From positions 35,455-99,454 of the forward strand of contig CAJVXY010000006.1 in NCBI GenBank assembly GCA_913009895.1: a DNA stretch of 64,000 bases, given 5' to 3'. Shown here piece by piece: positions 7,085-16,353 of this stretch. The position numbers and the translations under genes were made by a program. Numbering within the stretch: the first letter of the stretch is position 1; each line of letters starts with the position of its first letter. The stretch comes from an uncultured Acidiferrobacteraceae bacterium (GTDB lineage: Bacteria; Pseudomonadota; Gammaproteobacteria; Acidiferrobacterales; SZUA-150). Under the pieces are notes generated by a model that was given only the letters and a program-made list of their open reading frames with translations, did not search any database and was not told the origin of the DNA.

Positions 7085-8668
7085 ATGCAGTCAGACATTA
7101 TCGCAATTGGTTTTTCTTTCGCCCTGGGCTTAGTGGCGCGGCTTATTGGTCTGCCGCCACTGGTGGGATACCTGATTGCCGGCTTTGTACTGTTTGCCGC
7201 CGGTGGTCAACTGACCGAGACGCTCCGGGAATTCTCGGGAATGGGCGTCACCCTGCTGCTGTTTACCATTGGTCTCAAGCTGAGACTTAAAAGCCTGTTG
7301 ATGCCCCAGATCTGGGGTGTGGCCGCCCTCCATATGCTGATTATCGTGATCATCGCTGCGCTGTTTATTTCTCTGCTCGGGATAATCGGCGTGTCCAGGT
7401 TTGTCGATATGGAACCCGGTGTGGTCGCCTTGATCGCCTTTGCCATGAGTTTTTCCAGTACTGTGTTTGCGGTCAAGGTCCTGGAAGAGAAAGGTGAAAT
7501 GTATTCGCTCTACGGGCGTCTCGCCATCGGCATCCTGATTATCCAGGACATTATTGCGGTGCTGTTTTTGGCGGTTTCAACAGGCAAGGTTCCTTCGATC
7601 TGGGCGCTGGCTTTGCTGGCGCTGATTCCGCTGCGGCCTTTATTGCAACGTATCCTGGAAAAATCGGGACACGGCGAATTACGGGTGCTATTCGGGCTGA
7701 CACTGGCACTCGGTGGTGCCCAGATTTTTGAGATGGCCGGTGTCAAGGGAGATCTGGGTGCCCTGATCCTGGGCATGTTGCTGGCAAGCCATCACCAGGC
7801 CAGCCAGTTATCGCGCCAGTTGCTTGGTTTCAAGGATGTGTTCCTGGTCGGTTTTTTCCTGAGCATCGGGCTTTCCGGGCCCCTGGACTGGGGTGCAGCG
7901 GGAATCGGTCTGTTGCTGATATTGGTGGTGCCGATCAAAATGCTGTTGTTCTTTTTATTGTTATCGTGGTTTAGGTTACGCGTACGAACATCGATGCTGA
8001 CTTCATTTTCTCTGGCCAACTACAGCGAATTTGGTTTAATCGTCGCGGTAGTCGGTGTATCAAATGCCTGGATAAGCCCGCAGTGGTTGATTGTGCTAGC
8101 CGTTTCCCTGTCCTTGTCTTTTTTACTTGCCGCACCCTTAAACACCGCTTCCAATATCCTTTATTTAAAACTGCGTAGCGGCTTTGCGAGATTTGAAAGC
8201 AAGGAACGACTCGCGGAGGAGCTGGCAATTGTGCCGGGTGACGCAACGGTCATCATTTTTGGCATGGGGCGCGTCGGCAGCGGCACCTACGATGAAATCT
8301 GCAAGCGCGCAGGCAAAGGCGTACTGGGAGTGGATGTTGATTCTGAGACGGTTTCGGCCCAGGTAACCCTTGGGCGGCGGGTCATTAGTGGCAGCGCCAC
8401 CGATCCGGATTTCTGGGACCGGATTGATCTCGGTGGTAAACGCATCAAACTGGTTTTGCTGGCAATGCCAAATATTCGGGAAAACCTGTTTGCCATTCAA
8501 CAACTCAAAAATCTCGGTTACAGGGGCAAGGTGGCGGCAGTTGCCAAATACCCGGATGATGTTGAAGCACTACAACAGGCAGGTGTTGATGCCGCCTTTA
8601 ACCTTTATGCCGAGGCCGGCGTCGGCTTTGCAGACAGTGTCAGTGCTTTACTGCCACAAGAGACTTGA
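7085..8668 (+). CDS. CPA2-family cation:proton antiporter with RCK (TrkA-N) domain
   Basis: 527 residues. The first about 370 form 11-12 hydrophobic helices of the Na_H_Exchanger fold (GLPPLVGYLIAGF, LLLFTIGLKL, FSSTVFAVKVLEEKGE, ILIIQDIIAV). From about residue 390 a Rossmann domain begins with VIIFGMGRVGSG, the NAD-binding TrkA-N/RCK_N. This is the KefB/KefC/YbaL architecture: potassium or sodium efflux in exchange for protons, gated by nucleotide. There is no TrkA-C tail, so it ends sooner than KefC. No KefF/KefG partner is nearby. Inner membrane. Confidence 0.9.
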   Translation: MQSDIIAIGFSFALGLVARLIGLPPLVGYLIAGFVLFAAGGQLTETLREFSGMGVTLLLFTIGLKLRLKSLLMPQIWGVAALHMLIIVIIAALFISLLGIIGVSRFVDMEPGVVALIAFAMSFSSTVFAVKVLEEKGEMYSLYGRLAIGILIIQDIIAVLFLAVSTGKVPSIWALALLALIPLRPLLQRILEKSGHGELRVLFGLTLALGGAQIFEMAGVKGDLGALILGMLLASHHQASQLSRQLLGFKDVFLVGFFLSIGLSGPLDWGAAGIGLLLILVVPIKMLLFFLLLSWFRLRVRTSMLTSFSLANYSEFGLIVAVVGVSNAWISPQWLIVLAVSLSLSFLLAAPLNTASNILYLKLRSGFARFESKERLAEELAIVPGDATVIIFGMGRVGSGTYDEICKRAGKGVLGVDVDSETVSAQVTLGRRVISGSATDPDFWDRIDLGGKRIKLVLLAMPNIRENLFAIQQLKNLGYRGKVAAVAKYPDDVEALQQAGVDAAFNLYAEAGVGFADSVSALLPQET

Positions 8669-8773
8669 AACAGGCACCCGTGATTAAATGGATCAATGTG
8701 GTTTACAGTTATATATATGAAGTTGTTAGTCCAGCGATCAATTCCGGCAGCAATTGGTCAACTAACTGTTAGT

Positions 8774-9100
8774 TTAACCCGCTCCACTCTTTGCTAAAAT
8801 CATTTCATCGAATGATTTTATCGCCAGCAAAATTTCCGCTGTATTATATTCTGCGCCTTGGTAAACTTCTTCGGCGTATTCGTAAATTGCACTCTCGCTC
8901 GGCAAGGCAGCGTTTGCTTCAACCAATGTATTAAGTCTTGGCAGGAACACCCATTGCAGCCATTGATTAAACTCAAGGGTGTCATAACAAAATGGCATTT
9001 GGCTGGCCAGTGCTTGTAACGGCGGCGGCACTGGTTGCCATTGGCCCTGGGCACGTAATGCCTGCTCCAGTTTCATGAGTATGTCTTTAATTTTGTCCAA
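8774..9100 (-). CDS. yqcC: YqcC-like protein (DUF446)
   Basis: 108 residues if TTG at 9100 is the start, matching E. coli YqcC (109). The core FNQWLQWVFLPRL corresponds to YqcC's LEWLQWVLIPR. An ATG at 9076 would lose the first eight residues, which align with the family; an AAAGG lies upstream of the TTG. Small, cytoplasmic, helical; function unknown. It starts 16 bases after the stop of the ydcF-like gene, so the two probably form an operon. Confidence 0.75.
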   Translation of the reverse strand: MDKIKDILMKLEQALRAQGQWQPVPPPLQALASQMPFCYDTLEFNQWLQWVFLPRLNTLVEANAALPSESAIYEYAEEVYQGAEYNTAEILLAIKSFDEMILAKSGAG

Positions 9101-9116
9101 TATACTGGCGCCTTTC

Positions 9117-9899
9117 TTAAAGGCGGCCTCTGAGCCAGTAATAAAAAATACCAATATACTCGTGGCCGGCCAGTTGCAGGTTGGCGGCGGCGCTATTATT
9201 CGGGAATATAGATGTCCAGCCCATATTATACTGGCCATGAAAATCACTGGGATAGGGTTTGGCCTTGAAGCCCAGTTTTTTAGCCACGCCCATGGCCCGG
9301 GGCATATTTATGGCACTGGTTACCAGCCAGACATTTTCAGGCGGATTTTTAATCATGGCAACGGCATTTTGGATATTTTCATAGGTGTTCCTGGCCTCTT
9401 CTTCTACCAGGATATTATCCGGGTTAACGCCCATGGTGGTGGCGATATAGGCCATTTGCCTGGCCACGGCGGAACGCTGCTCGCCAATCGGCAGTCCCGT
9501 AAATACAATGGTGCCACCTATCCTTTTCCATAAATCTACCGCGGCCTTGGTCCGTTCCCAGCCAGCGGCATTTAACTTGATCGCAATGCCGGATTTTGTG
9601 CGCCGGAAATCACCTGTTGATAAAACAACAATCATGTGATCGCCCGTCGATTTGGCGACTTCAGTGACCGCGACCGGGTATTGGCGCTCCAGTGAGTTGA
9701 CCAGGCTATTGGCGACCAGCGGCATATTACCCAGGTAACTCCAGACCAGTAACAATAATAAAATATAGCGCCACCGGGTTAAGCGGTGGCCGATATCACG
9801 ACGAAACGCAAAATACGTTAATGCGGCAAGTACCACTACGAGGTAGACAGATAATGGCAAAAAAATCTGACCATAATCTTCAAAAAATAATGTGTCCAA
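9117..9899 (-). CDS. YdcF/ElyC-type DUF218 membrane protein
   Basis: 260 residues. Two hydrophobic helices (about 13-32 and 45-63) anchor it in the inner membrane. The DUF218 domain follows, beginning MIVVLSTGDF (usually V-V-L-G-G-G), with EEEARNTYENIQ, the family's E-x-x-S/A-x-N-T motif, and LVTSAINMPRA. ElyC-type proteins affect envelope and undecaprenyl-lipid-dependent processes; the reaction is not known. The usual glycine-rich G-G-G is here S-T-G. Confidence 0.8.
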   Translation of the reverse strand: MDTLFFEDYGQIFLPLSVYLVVVLAALTYFAFRRDIGHRLTRWRYILLLLLVWSYLGNMPLVANSLVNSLERQYPVAVTEVAKSTGDHMIVVLSTGDFRRTKSGIAIKLNAAGWERTKAAVDLWKRIGGTIVFTGLPIGEQRSAVARQMAYIATTMGVNPDNILVEEEARNTYENIQNAVAMIKNPPENVWLVTSAINMPRAMGVAKKLGFKAKPYPSDFHGQYNMGWTSIFPNNSAAANLQLAGHEYIGIFYYWLRGRL

Positions 9900-10164
9900 G
9901 GTGGGCCTGCTTTTTTATATTTTCTAGGCCTGTGTTTTTACCATTGTTCAATTACAGCTTCAAAGGCCGGGTTCAACTATTACCGAAAAACAGGTTAAAA
10001 CACTGATATTAAGCCGGGCAACTCTGAAATATTGCGCCAAAACAAGGAAATGACGCCTCTACCGGGGGACAATAACTGACCCGAATATCGCTAACTTAAT
10101 GGTTGCCTGGCTGATAATATAACAAGAACCAAACAGTCACCTTGACAATGGAGCACCCTTTCTC

Positions 10165-10953
10165 ATGCAGGCAAGTTCTCAACATGGATTCTTAACCAGG
10201 GTGATGGCAATACTCCCGTTAATGCTGTTTTCACTATTCACACAACCGGTAGCCGGTGCAGAATTCAAGGACGCCAAAACATTAATGCGCCACATTGACC
10301 GACTGTGGCGTAGCGACTCGTCCCAGGCCAGCTTGTCCATGACTGTACAAACAAGCCACTACAAACGAACAATGAAAATGGAAGCATGGTCCAAGGGCAA
10401 GGACATGTCATTGATCATTATCCGTGCGCCAAAAAAAGACAGGGGTATCGCCACACTCAAGGTAAAAGAAAATATCTGGAATTACCTGCCAAAAATAAAC
10501 CGGGTGACCAAGGTGCCGCCCAGCATGATGTCGGGCTCCTGGATGGGTAGCCACTTTACCAATGATGATTTGGTCAAGGAAAATACATTCGAAGATGACT
10601 ACGTCAGCAAAATCAGTTTTTCCGGCAAACGGGACGGGATTGCTATTTATGAAGTTACATCAACGCCACGCCCGAATGCGCCGGTTGTTTGGGGCAAGGT
10701 GGTGACGAAAATTGAGAAGTCCCGACTAACCCCTCTCGTAGCCCTTTACTATGACGAGGATGATCGCCTTGCAAGAACAATGCGTTTCGGAAATGTGCAA
10801 AAAAAAGCATCCCGTTATGTGCCGATGCGGCTGGTACTCACCCCCGAAGACAAACCTGATGAATCAACAGTCATCACCTACCACGATATAAAATTTGATA
10901 TGAATTTACCGGACCGGATTTTTTCCCTGCAAAATCTGCAGAGGCGCCAATGA
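10165..10953 (+). CDS. LolA-like outer-membrane lipoprotein-sorting protein
   Basis: 262 residues with a signal peptide ending near TQPVAGA. The mature protein has the LolA/COG2834 fold signs: alternating strands, WNYLPKINRVTKVPPSMM, GSHFTNDDLVKE, and a final YHDIKFDMNLPDRIFSL. This subfamily is longer than LolA and usually accompanies ABC or RND transporters. It should be a periplasmic hydrophobic-ligand carrier. First gene of a five-gene operon; 19 bases separate it from the first permease. GGAG lies 13 bases before the ATG. Confidence 0.85.
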   Translation: MQASSQHGFLTRVMAILPLMLFSLFTQPVAGAEFKDAKTLMRHIDRLWRSDSSQASLSMTVQTSHYKRTMKMEAWSKGKDMSLIIIRAPKKDRGIATLKVKENIWNYLPKINRVTKVPPSMMSGSWMGSHFTNDDLVKENTFEDDYVSKISFSGKRDGIAIYEVTSTPRPNAPVVWGKVVTKIEKSRLTPLVALYYDEDDRLARTMRFGNVQKKASRYVPMRLVLTPEDKPDESTVITYHDIKFDMNLPDRIFSLQNLQRRQ

Positions 10954-10972
10954 CGGTATCAGTGTCCTCGTT

Positions 10973-12298
10973 ATGATCATTCAAAATAAAAATTTGGGCA
11001 GTCGATTTCCCATGCTTATCTTTATTGCCTGGCGGAATTTATGGCGCAATCGCATACGCAGTATTTTGACAATCTCGGCGCTCGCTGGTGGCCTTGCCCT
11101 GATGATTGTTTACACCACCCTCATCCAGGGCATGTCCAAACAAATGATTAATTTTGCAACCAATATATCCATTGGCCATTTACAAATTCACCGACAATCA
11201 TACATAAATGATCAGGATATCTACGCCACCATGCCTTGGGATTTACTTAGTTATCTTGAGAAAAAACGGGAATACAAATTTGCCCCCCGCCTTTATGGGG
11301 CCGGGCTAGGGGCTGCCGGTAAACTGTCAACCGGAATTATGTTGAAGGCGATTGACCCTGAAAAAGAACAACAGGTCACGACTATTCTTAATCATGTGCG
11401 CATGGGCAAAGCTGACCTGGGCCAGGTCCAACATGCCGACTCCAGTGACCCTGCGCTGGTTATCTATGGCGTTGTTATTGGTGCGCAACTGGCAAAAAAT
11501 CTGAAAATATCTCCCGGCGATGAACTGATTATTATTACCCAGGCAGTTGATGGCAGTATTGGCAATGGCTTGTTCCGGGTATCCGGCATACTGAAACCTA
11601 TTGAGCCTAACTTTGATCGCACCGGTGTGCTTATGTCGATTCCGGCAATACAGTCATTACTGTACCTGGAAAATGGTTTCCACGAACTTGTGGTTTCGAT
11701 TAACGAAAAAGACGACCTCATTGAGAGAAAAAAATCGCTACAGGAAGACGTATCGCAATGGTCAAAAGACAATGAAATAACCAAATATAAGAACGGTGAT
11801 CCGATTGTAGTCAGGAGCTGGCGCGACATTGTTTCGTCCATCGCCGACATGCTGGATATCAATGAAAGTATTATTTATGTCATTGGTGGCATCATGATTG
11901 GCCTGGCGTCCCTGGGCATGATGAATACCATGCTCATGGCCATACACGAACGCACTCATGAATTTGGTATTTTGCTTTCAATCGGCATGGGTCGCTTCTG
12001 GCTTTTGTTCATGGTGCTACTGGAATCATTTTTTCTCTCCCTGGTCTCGGCCATCGCCGGTGGCCTGCTGGGTATTGGTTACTCGCTTTACCTTGAGCGT
12101 TACGGCATCGATTTATCCGGCTCCTTGCCCGATGGCGTTGACATCGGCGGCATCCTCTGGGAGCCGGTCTGGCTGGGCAGTTTCACACCAGACAGTGTCT
12201 TCATCGGGATCATTATAATGATTAGTATCGCCATGCTGGCATCATTAATCCCTTCATGGCGCACTGTTCGTCTTAAACCTGCGGAAATAACGAGATAG
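10973..12298 (+). CDS. FtsX/MacB-type ABC transporter permease (first of two)
   Basis: 441 residues. One N-terminal TM helix (about 27-47) after a W-R-N-L-W-R-N amphipathic start, a large periplasmic MacB-PCD domain (50-280), then three TM helices in the C-terminal FtsX domain (NTMLMAIHERTHEFGILLSIGM). This is the LolC/LolE layout. It should pair with the second permease and the ATPase downstream to extract a lipid or lipoprotein from the inner membrane. The start could also be the ATG at 11012. Confidence 0.9.
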   Translation: MIIQNKNLGSRFPMLIFIAWRNLWRNRIRSILTISALAGGLALMIVYTTLIQGMSKQMINFATNISIGHLQIHRQSYINDQDIYATMPWDLLSYLEKKREYKFAPRLYGAGLGAAGKLSTGIMLKAIDPEKEQQVTTILNHVRMGKADLGQVQHADSSDPALVIYGVVIGAQLAKNLKISPGDELIIITQAVDGSIGNGLFRVSGILKPIEPNFDRTGVLMSIPAIQSLLYLENGFHELVVSINEKDDLIERKKSLQEDVSQWSKDNEITKYKNGDPIVVRSWRDIVSSIADMLDINESIIYVIGGIMIGLASLGMMNTMLMAIHERTHEFGILLSIGMGRFWLLFMVLLESFFLSLVSAIAGGLLGIGYSLYLERYGIDLSGSLPDGVDIGGILWEPVWLGSFTPDSVFIGIIIMISIAMLASLIPSWRTVRLKPAEITR

Positions 12299-12300
12299 AG

Positions 12301-13578
12301 ATGAGTATTAATATCAACAAATTACCGCTCACTACACTGTTGCAGTTGTCATGGCGAAATTTATGGCGACACACAAAGCGAACACTAATCACGCTTTTTT
12401 CCATTGCGGCAGGTTTTGCCCTGGCTGTTTTCAGTATTGGATTGCAGGACGGCGGCCACAACTCCATGATAAGAAACGCCATTAGTATGGGTGAGGGTCA
12501 TATCACAATCCAGCCAAGCGCTTACCTGGCCTCTCCGGCAAATTATATTTTTATTAAAAATGGTGCGGGCCTGCTTGCAGATATAAAAAAACTACAACTC
12601 AAGGCCAGTTTTGCACCAAGAATCTCCTTGCGCGTACTGGCCAGCACCGCCAGTAACGCTGTCGGTGTTGCCCTGGAAGGACTGGATCCGGTCGACGACC
12701 GCCGACGAGAAACACTTGCCCCTAAGATAATAAAGGGTGCTTGGTTAAAAGAGGGAGACGGTCGAGGTTTACTCATCGGCACCGGCATGGCCCGTAAACT
12801 CAAGGCAAATATTGGTAACAAAATAGTCATTATGTCTGGCAAGCAGGACGGCAATACCGAGGCCCAGTTGGGACGGGTACGGGGCATTTTCAAATCGGGC
12901 GTTACTGAACTGGATAGTTTTCTTGTGATTAGTGATTTAAGTTTTACCAGAAAATTTCTGCTGTCCGAGGGGGGAGATGAGCTTCGTGAGCCGCTAACAA
13001 GAATTGCTGTTTTTGTTGAACAGATAGACGATATCAGCTTTATTAAAAAAACCTTGTCCTCAGTGATTCAATCAGATGATATAGCGGTTCTTGACTGGCA
13101 GGAAATGTTACCCCAACTGGTACAGTATATTGTGATTGATGACGCGTTTTCATATGTCATGCTGGTACTGATTCTTATTGTGATTTTATTTGGCATTGTC
13201 AATACGGTACTAATGAGCGTGCTTGAGCGCACCCGTGAATTCGGTTTGTTACGTGCGCTTGGTCTAAGTAAAAATTACTTGCTAACACTGGTATTCTTCG
13301 AGTCCTTATTGCTCAGCCTGATGGCGCTGGTGGTTGGCTGGTTACTGGGTGGCAGTGTCCATGCCTACTTTGCCTACACTGGAGTTGATTTCAGTGAATG
13401 GCTGGAAGAAGGTACGCAAATCGCCGGTACTGTTATGGACCCTGTCATTATTCCGGAATTGTCGCTTGATCGAATTCTTCAGCTTAGTGGAATCGTTTTC
13501 TTTGTTACATTGGCATCGGGCATTTATCCTGCCATCAAGGCTGCACGCATTACCCCGGTCCAGGCCCTGAAAACATAA
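12301..13578 (+). CDS. FtsX/MacB-type ABC transporter permease (second of two)
   Basis: 425 residues, the same topology as its upstream neighbour: W-R-N-L-W-R-H start, TM1, MacB-PCD domain, then FtsX TMs with NTVLMSVLERTREFGLLRALGL. It starts two bases after the first permease stop. The two are clearly paralogous but diverged, matching a LolC/LolE-like heterodimer rather than a MacB homodimer. Inner membrane. Confidence 0.9.
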   Translation: MSININKLPLTTLLQLSWRNLWRHTKRTLITLFSIAAGFALAVFSIGLQDGGHNSMIRNAISMGEGHITIQPSAYLASPANYIFIKNGAGLLADIKKLQLKASFAPRISLRVLASTASNAVGVALEGLDPVDDRRRETLAPKIIKGAWLKEGDGRGLLIGTGMARKLKANIGNKIVIMSGKQDGNTEAQLGRVRGIFKSGVTELDSFLVISDLSFTRKFLLSEGGDELREPLTRIAVFVEQIDDISFIKKTLSSVIQSDDIAVLDWQEMLPQLVQYIVIDDAFSYVMLVLILIVILFGIVNTVLMSVLERTREFGLLRALGLSKNYLLTLVFFESLLLSLMALVVGWLLGGSVHAYFAYTGVDFSEWLEEGTQIAGTVMDPVIIPELSLDRILQLSGIVFFVTLASGIYPAIKAARITPVQALKT

Positions 13579-13592
13579 GTAGGAAAAAAAAT

Positions 13593-14288
13593 ATGGCACT
13601 ACTGGAATTAAAAAAAGTTAGCAAAATATACCGTCAGGGTGATTTTGAGGTTCATGCCCTAAAAAATTTGTCGCTAACTGTCGAACAGGGAGAATTTGTC
13701 GCCCTGGTTGGTCCCTCTGGCTCCGGTAAAACCACGCTGCTTAATGTTATCGGCGGTCTGGATACACCAAGCCAGGGCACTGTCCATCTCAATGGTGATG
13801 ACCTGACCCAAATGGACGAAAAAAGCCTGTCTCATTACCGTTTAATGCAACTGGGTTTTGTTTTCCAGGCGTACAACCTGGTGCCGGTACTCAGTGCCCT
13901 GGAAAATGTTGAGCTGGTTATGGTCTTACAAGGCAGGTTAGCTGTCGAAAGGCGAAAACGTGCCATGCATTTCCTGGAAATGGTTGGCCTGCAGGATATG
14001 ATCAATCGTCGCCCCAGCGCCTTAAGTGGCGGTCAACAACAACGGGTTGCCGTGGCGCGGGCACTGGCGGCAGGCCCCAGGCTGGTACTGGCTGATGAGC
14101 CCACGGCTAATCTTGATTCCGATAATGCCACGGCATTGCTGGACATCATGCATAAACTCTCGCACGAGGAAAAAACTACCTTCCTTTTCTCAACACATGA
14201 TATGCGGGTAATGGCCCGTGCCGAACGCATCATCACCTTGCGTGATGGCAGTATTGAGAGTGATGAAACCGTTCAAACACACCAATAA
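13593..14288 (+). CDS. LolD/MacB-type ABC transporter ATPase
   Basis: 231 residues. Walker A GPSGSGKT at 40-47, Q-loop at 92, signature LSGGQ at 144-148, Walker B LVLADEP at 164-170, H-loop STHD. The subfamily is that of LolD/FtsE/MacB. A good AGGA precedes the ATG. It supplies energy for the two permeases; the gene overlaps the start of the barrel gene that follows. Confidence 0.93.
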   Translation: MALLELKKVSKIYRQGDFEVHALKNLSLTVEQGEFVALVGPSGSGKTTLLNVIGGLDTPSQGTVHLNGDDLTQMDEKSLSHYRLMQLGFVFQAYNLVPVLSALENVELVMVLQGRLAVERRKRAMHFLEMVGLQDMINRRPSALSGGQQQRVAVARALAAGPRLVLADEPTANLDSDNATALLDIMHKLSHEEKTTFLFSTHDMRVMARAERIITLRDGSIESDETVQTHQ

Positions 14289-15552
14289 ATTCCAGTGCGG
14301 TGCGCCCCACATTTTAGCAAGATTAATCACGCTGGGAATATTTGTGCTGGTTTCAGGGCAATTGATTGCCGACGAACAGGCAAATAAAAATTTTCAGTTT
14401 ACTGGCGTCCTGCTTGTTGATGGCGGATTGTTATTTGCACAGGAAGGTGATGCCGGTTTTGACCCGGATGATAAAATAAATATTTATACCAGTGATGAGC
14501 AATCAGCCCGGCTCATATCATCAGGCCGTGTAAATTCCAGTTTTACCTGGGAAGCACAGTACTTCAACCAACGCCAGGCCAGTACGTTACCCGTACCATC
14601 GGCACCCGGTAGTGCCAGTTTATTCAGGATAAAAAGTGGCCGTTATTATTTCGTAGAAGATTATGAAGGAGATAACCGAAGCAACTGGTACCACGAAGTT
14701 GATCGACTGTCTGCTAAATATGAATATGACAACTATTCTGCAGTGGTTGGCAGGCAGGCCATAACCTGGGGCAGCGGAAGATTCTGGCAGCCCACAGACG
14801 TGTATGGTGCTTTCTCACCACTGGAACTGAATCGTGAATACAAACCCGGGATCGATGCCTTAAAATTTAAATTTTTTCCAGGTTATGCATCCAGCCTAAC
14901 CCTGGCTTATGTTTTTGGAAACAGGGATGAGAAAGATTTTGAAGACAGCGCTGCCCTGAATTACCGAACTACCATAGGGCAGGATTCAGAAATTACCTTA
15001 CTGGCCGGAAAAATTGCCGGTGCCGTCACGGCTGGTGGCAGTGTAGAAACCAGCTGGTTAGGTATAGGCTGGCGCCTGGAAAGTATTTTGTTTAAAGAGC
15101 CTGAAAAAGACAAGTATGATAATTTCTCCATAGCCGGTCTTGATTACCAGTTTTCCAATGGCCTGATAGTCGGGCTTGAATATTATTACAATACCCTGGG
15201 CGCAAATAAAGAAAACGACGTGTTAGAGAGTGCCAGCCAGGCAACATACATCAATGGCCAACAAAAACATCTTGGGCAAAACGTTTTCGGTTTTGCATTT
15301 TCAAAGATTCTCACTCCCCTGCTGACCGGAAATTACAATTTTCTTGCCTCGTCCCTGGAAACCGCAGATGCGGAAACAAGCTGGTCAACCCTGCACCAGG
15401 TTTTCTTTACTTATTCTGTTGCCGATGAGGCCGACGCCCTGCTGGCATTTCATTATGGCGCGGGCAAAGGTCTGAATAACTTCGGTCTGCCTCGCTCAGA
15501 ATTCGGCCATGTGCCAGCAAGTGTTAACCTGCGTCTGCGGTATTACTTCTAA
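14263..15552 (+). CDS. putative outer-membrane beta-barrel protein of the LolA/ABC operon
   Basis: About 429 residues. The ATG at 14263 lies within the last codons of the ATPase gene and gives a signal peptide (residues about 20-37). The rest alternates polar and aromatic residues like a barrel and ends in ...LRLRYYF, the terminal aromatic recognised by the Bam machinery. GRQAITWGSGRFWQPTD is a conserved-looking block. I do not recognise a named family; a DUF1302-like or porin-like barrel is possible. Position in the operon makes it a candidate outer-membrane receiver. Confidence 0.7.
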   Translation: MKPFKHTNKFQCGAPHILARLITLGIFVLVSGQLIADEQANKNFQFTGVLLVDGGLLFAQEGDAGFDPDDKINIYTSDEQSARLISSGRVNSSFTWEAQYFNQRQASTLPVPSAPGSASLFRIKSGRYYFVEDYEGDNRSNWYHEVDRLSAKYEYDNYSAVVGRQAITWGSGRFWQPTDVYGAFSPLELNREYKPGIDALKFKFFPGYASSLTLAYVFGNRDEKDFEDSAALNYRTTIGQDSEITLLAGKIAGAVTAGGSVETSWLGIGWRLESILFKEPEKDKYDNFSIAGLDYQFSNGLIVGLEYYYNTLGANKENDVLESASQATYINGQQKHLGQNVFGFAFSKILTPLLTGNYNFLASSLETADAETSWSTLHQVFFTYSVADEADALLAFHYGAGKGLNNFGLPRSEFGHVPASVNLRLRYYF

Positions 15553-16058
15553 CTCACTTTTATCAATCCCGGCATCCAGGGAATATCTGTTACCGGCGGT
15601 TCAATTCCCAACTGGCTGATGAGGGTAGTGATTTGACCCCGGTGATGGGTTTGGTGATTAAACATATGACTGACAAAAACCCAGCCAGGCCCGCTGCGGG
15701 TTTTATGATCGGATACGCTGATAAAACTAAAGTCGCCAGCAAGCCACTCAGTATCGAGCCCATTGAGCCACTGATCGATTTTGGTATCAGTCTGGCTACG
15801 CGCTGATTTCAATTCATTAAAATCAGAGTGCAAATCCTTGCCCAAACTCGGCAAATCAGGAATGGTGCCGGCAAACCGACCCAGCCAGATTTCATCGGCC
15901 CACAGGATATGGTTCAGGGTGCTGTGGATAGATTTAAAAAACGCCCCCAGGTCCTGCTTGCGCTTGTCGTCCGGAATAGCCTCACAAACCAGGTACAGGG
16001 CCTGGTTCATCCATTGATTATATTCTGACATAAGTTTGTAGTGATCGGGGTTATTCAT
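15549..16058 (-). CDS. DinB-family protein
   Basis: 169 residues from the ATG at 16058, preceded by AAGAGG ten bases upstream; a TTG three codons earlier is less likely. Histidines in HSTLNHILWADEIWL and HMFNHQTHHRGQ are the metal-binding set of the DinB four-helix bundle. Members are often thiol-dependent transferases or unknown. Convergent with the barrel gene, overlapping it by 4 bases. Confidence 0.85.
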   Translation of the reverse strand: MNNPDHYKLMSEYNQWMNQALYLVCEAIPDDKRKQDLGAFFKSIHSTLNHILWADEIWLGRFAGTIPDLPSLGKDLHSDFNELKSARSQTDTKIDQWLNGLDTEWLAGDFSFISVSDHKTRSGPGWVFVSHMFNHQTHHRGQITTLISQLGIEPPVTDIPWMPGLIKVS

Positions 16059-16214
16059 AACCGACAAGCCTCTTATTGAATTAAAAACATATAATACACT
16101 AGGTCAAAAATATAAAAGCACCCTACTGGCCACTGCTGTCCCATAAACTAAACATAATAACTATTGTTCCTTTATGGCAATCAAGTTAAGTTGGACATGA
16201 AAAGAGACCGTGTC

Positions 16215-16299
16215 GTAGGTTGGTGCTGAGGCACGAAGCCCAACAGCAGTAGATATTTACACGTCCTATTGTTTGGCTTCATGCTTCACCCCAACCTAC
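16215..16299. repeat. palindromic intergenic repeat (hairpin family A, copy 2)
   Basis: Arms 16215-16244 (GTAGGTTGGTGCTGAGGC...) and 16271-16299 pair imperfectly. This is a diverged copy of the perfect hairpin at 4663-4744. It lies in the gene-free stretch 16059-16353. Confidence 0.75.
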
Positions 16300-16353
16300 A
16301 AAAGTACGACAATATCGGAATCCTTTGTTCGTGTTGTGCGGGACAGTAGTACC

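Noticed and set aside
8165..8503. - strand frame of 112 codons inside the antiporter gene
   Set aside because: Antisense shadow of the RCK domain.
8693..8770. GTTAGT...ACTAAC inverted words, possible attC or terminator
   Set aside because: The polarity and inner boxes do not fit an attC and the stem is weak; not listed as a feature.
9075..9533. + strand frame of 152 codons
   Set aside because: Antisense to the ydcF-like and yqcC-like genes, glycine/histidine-rich composition typical of a shadow.
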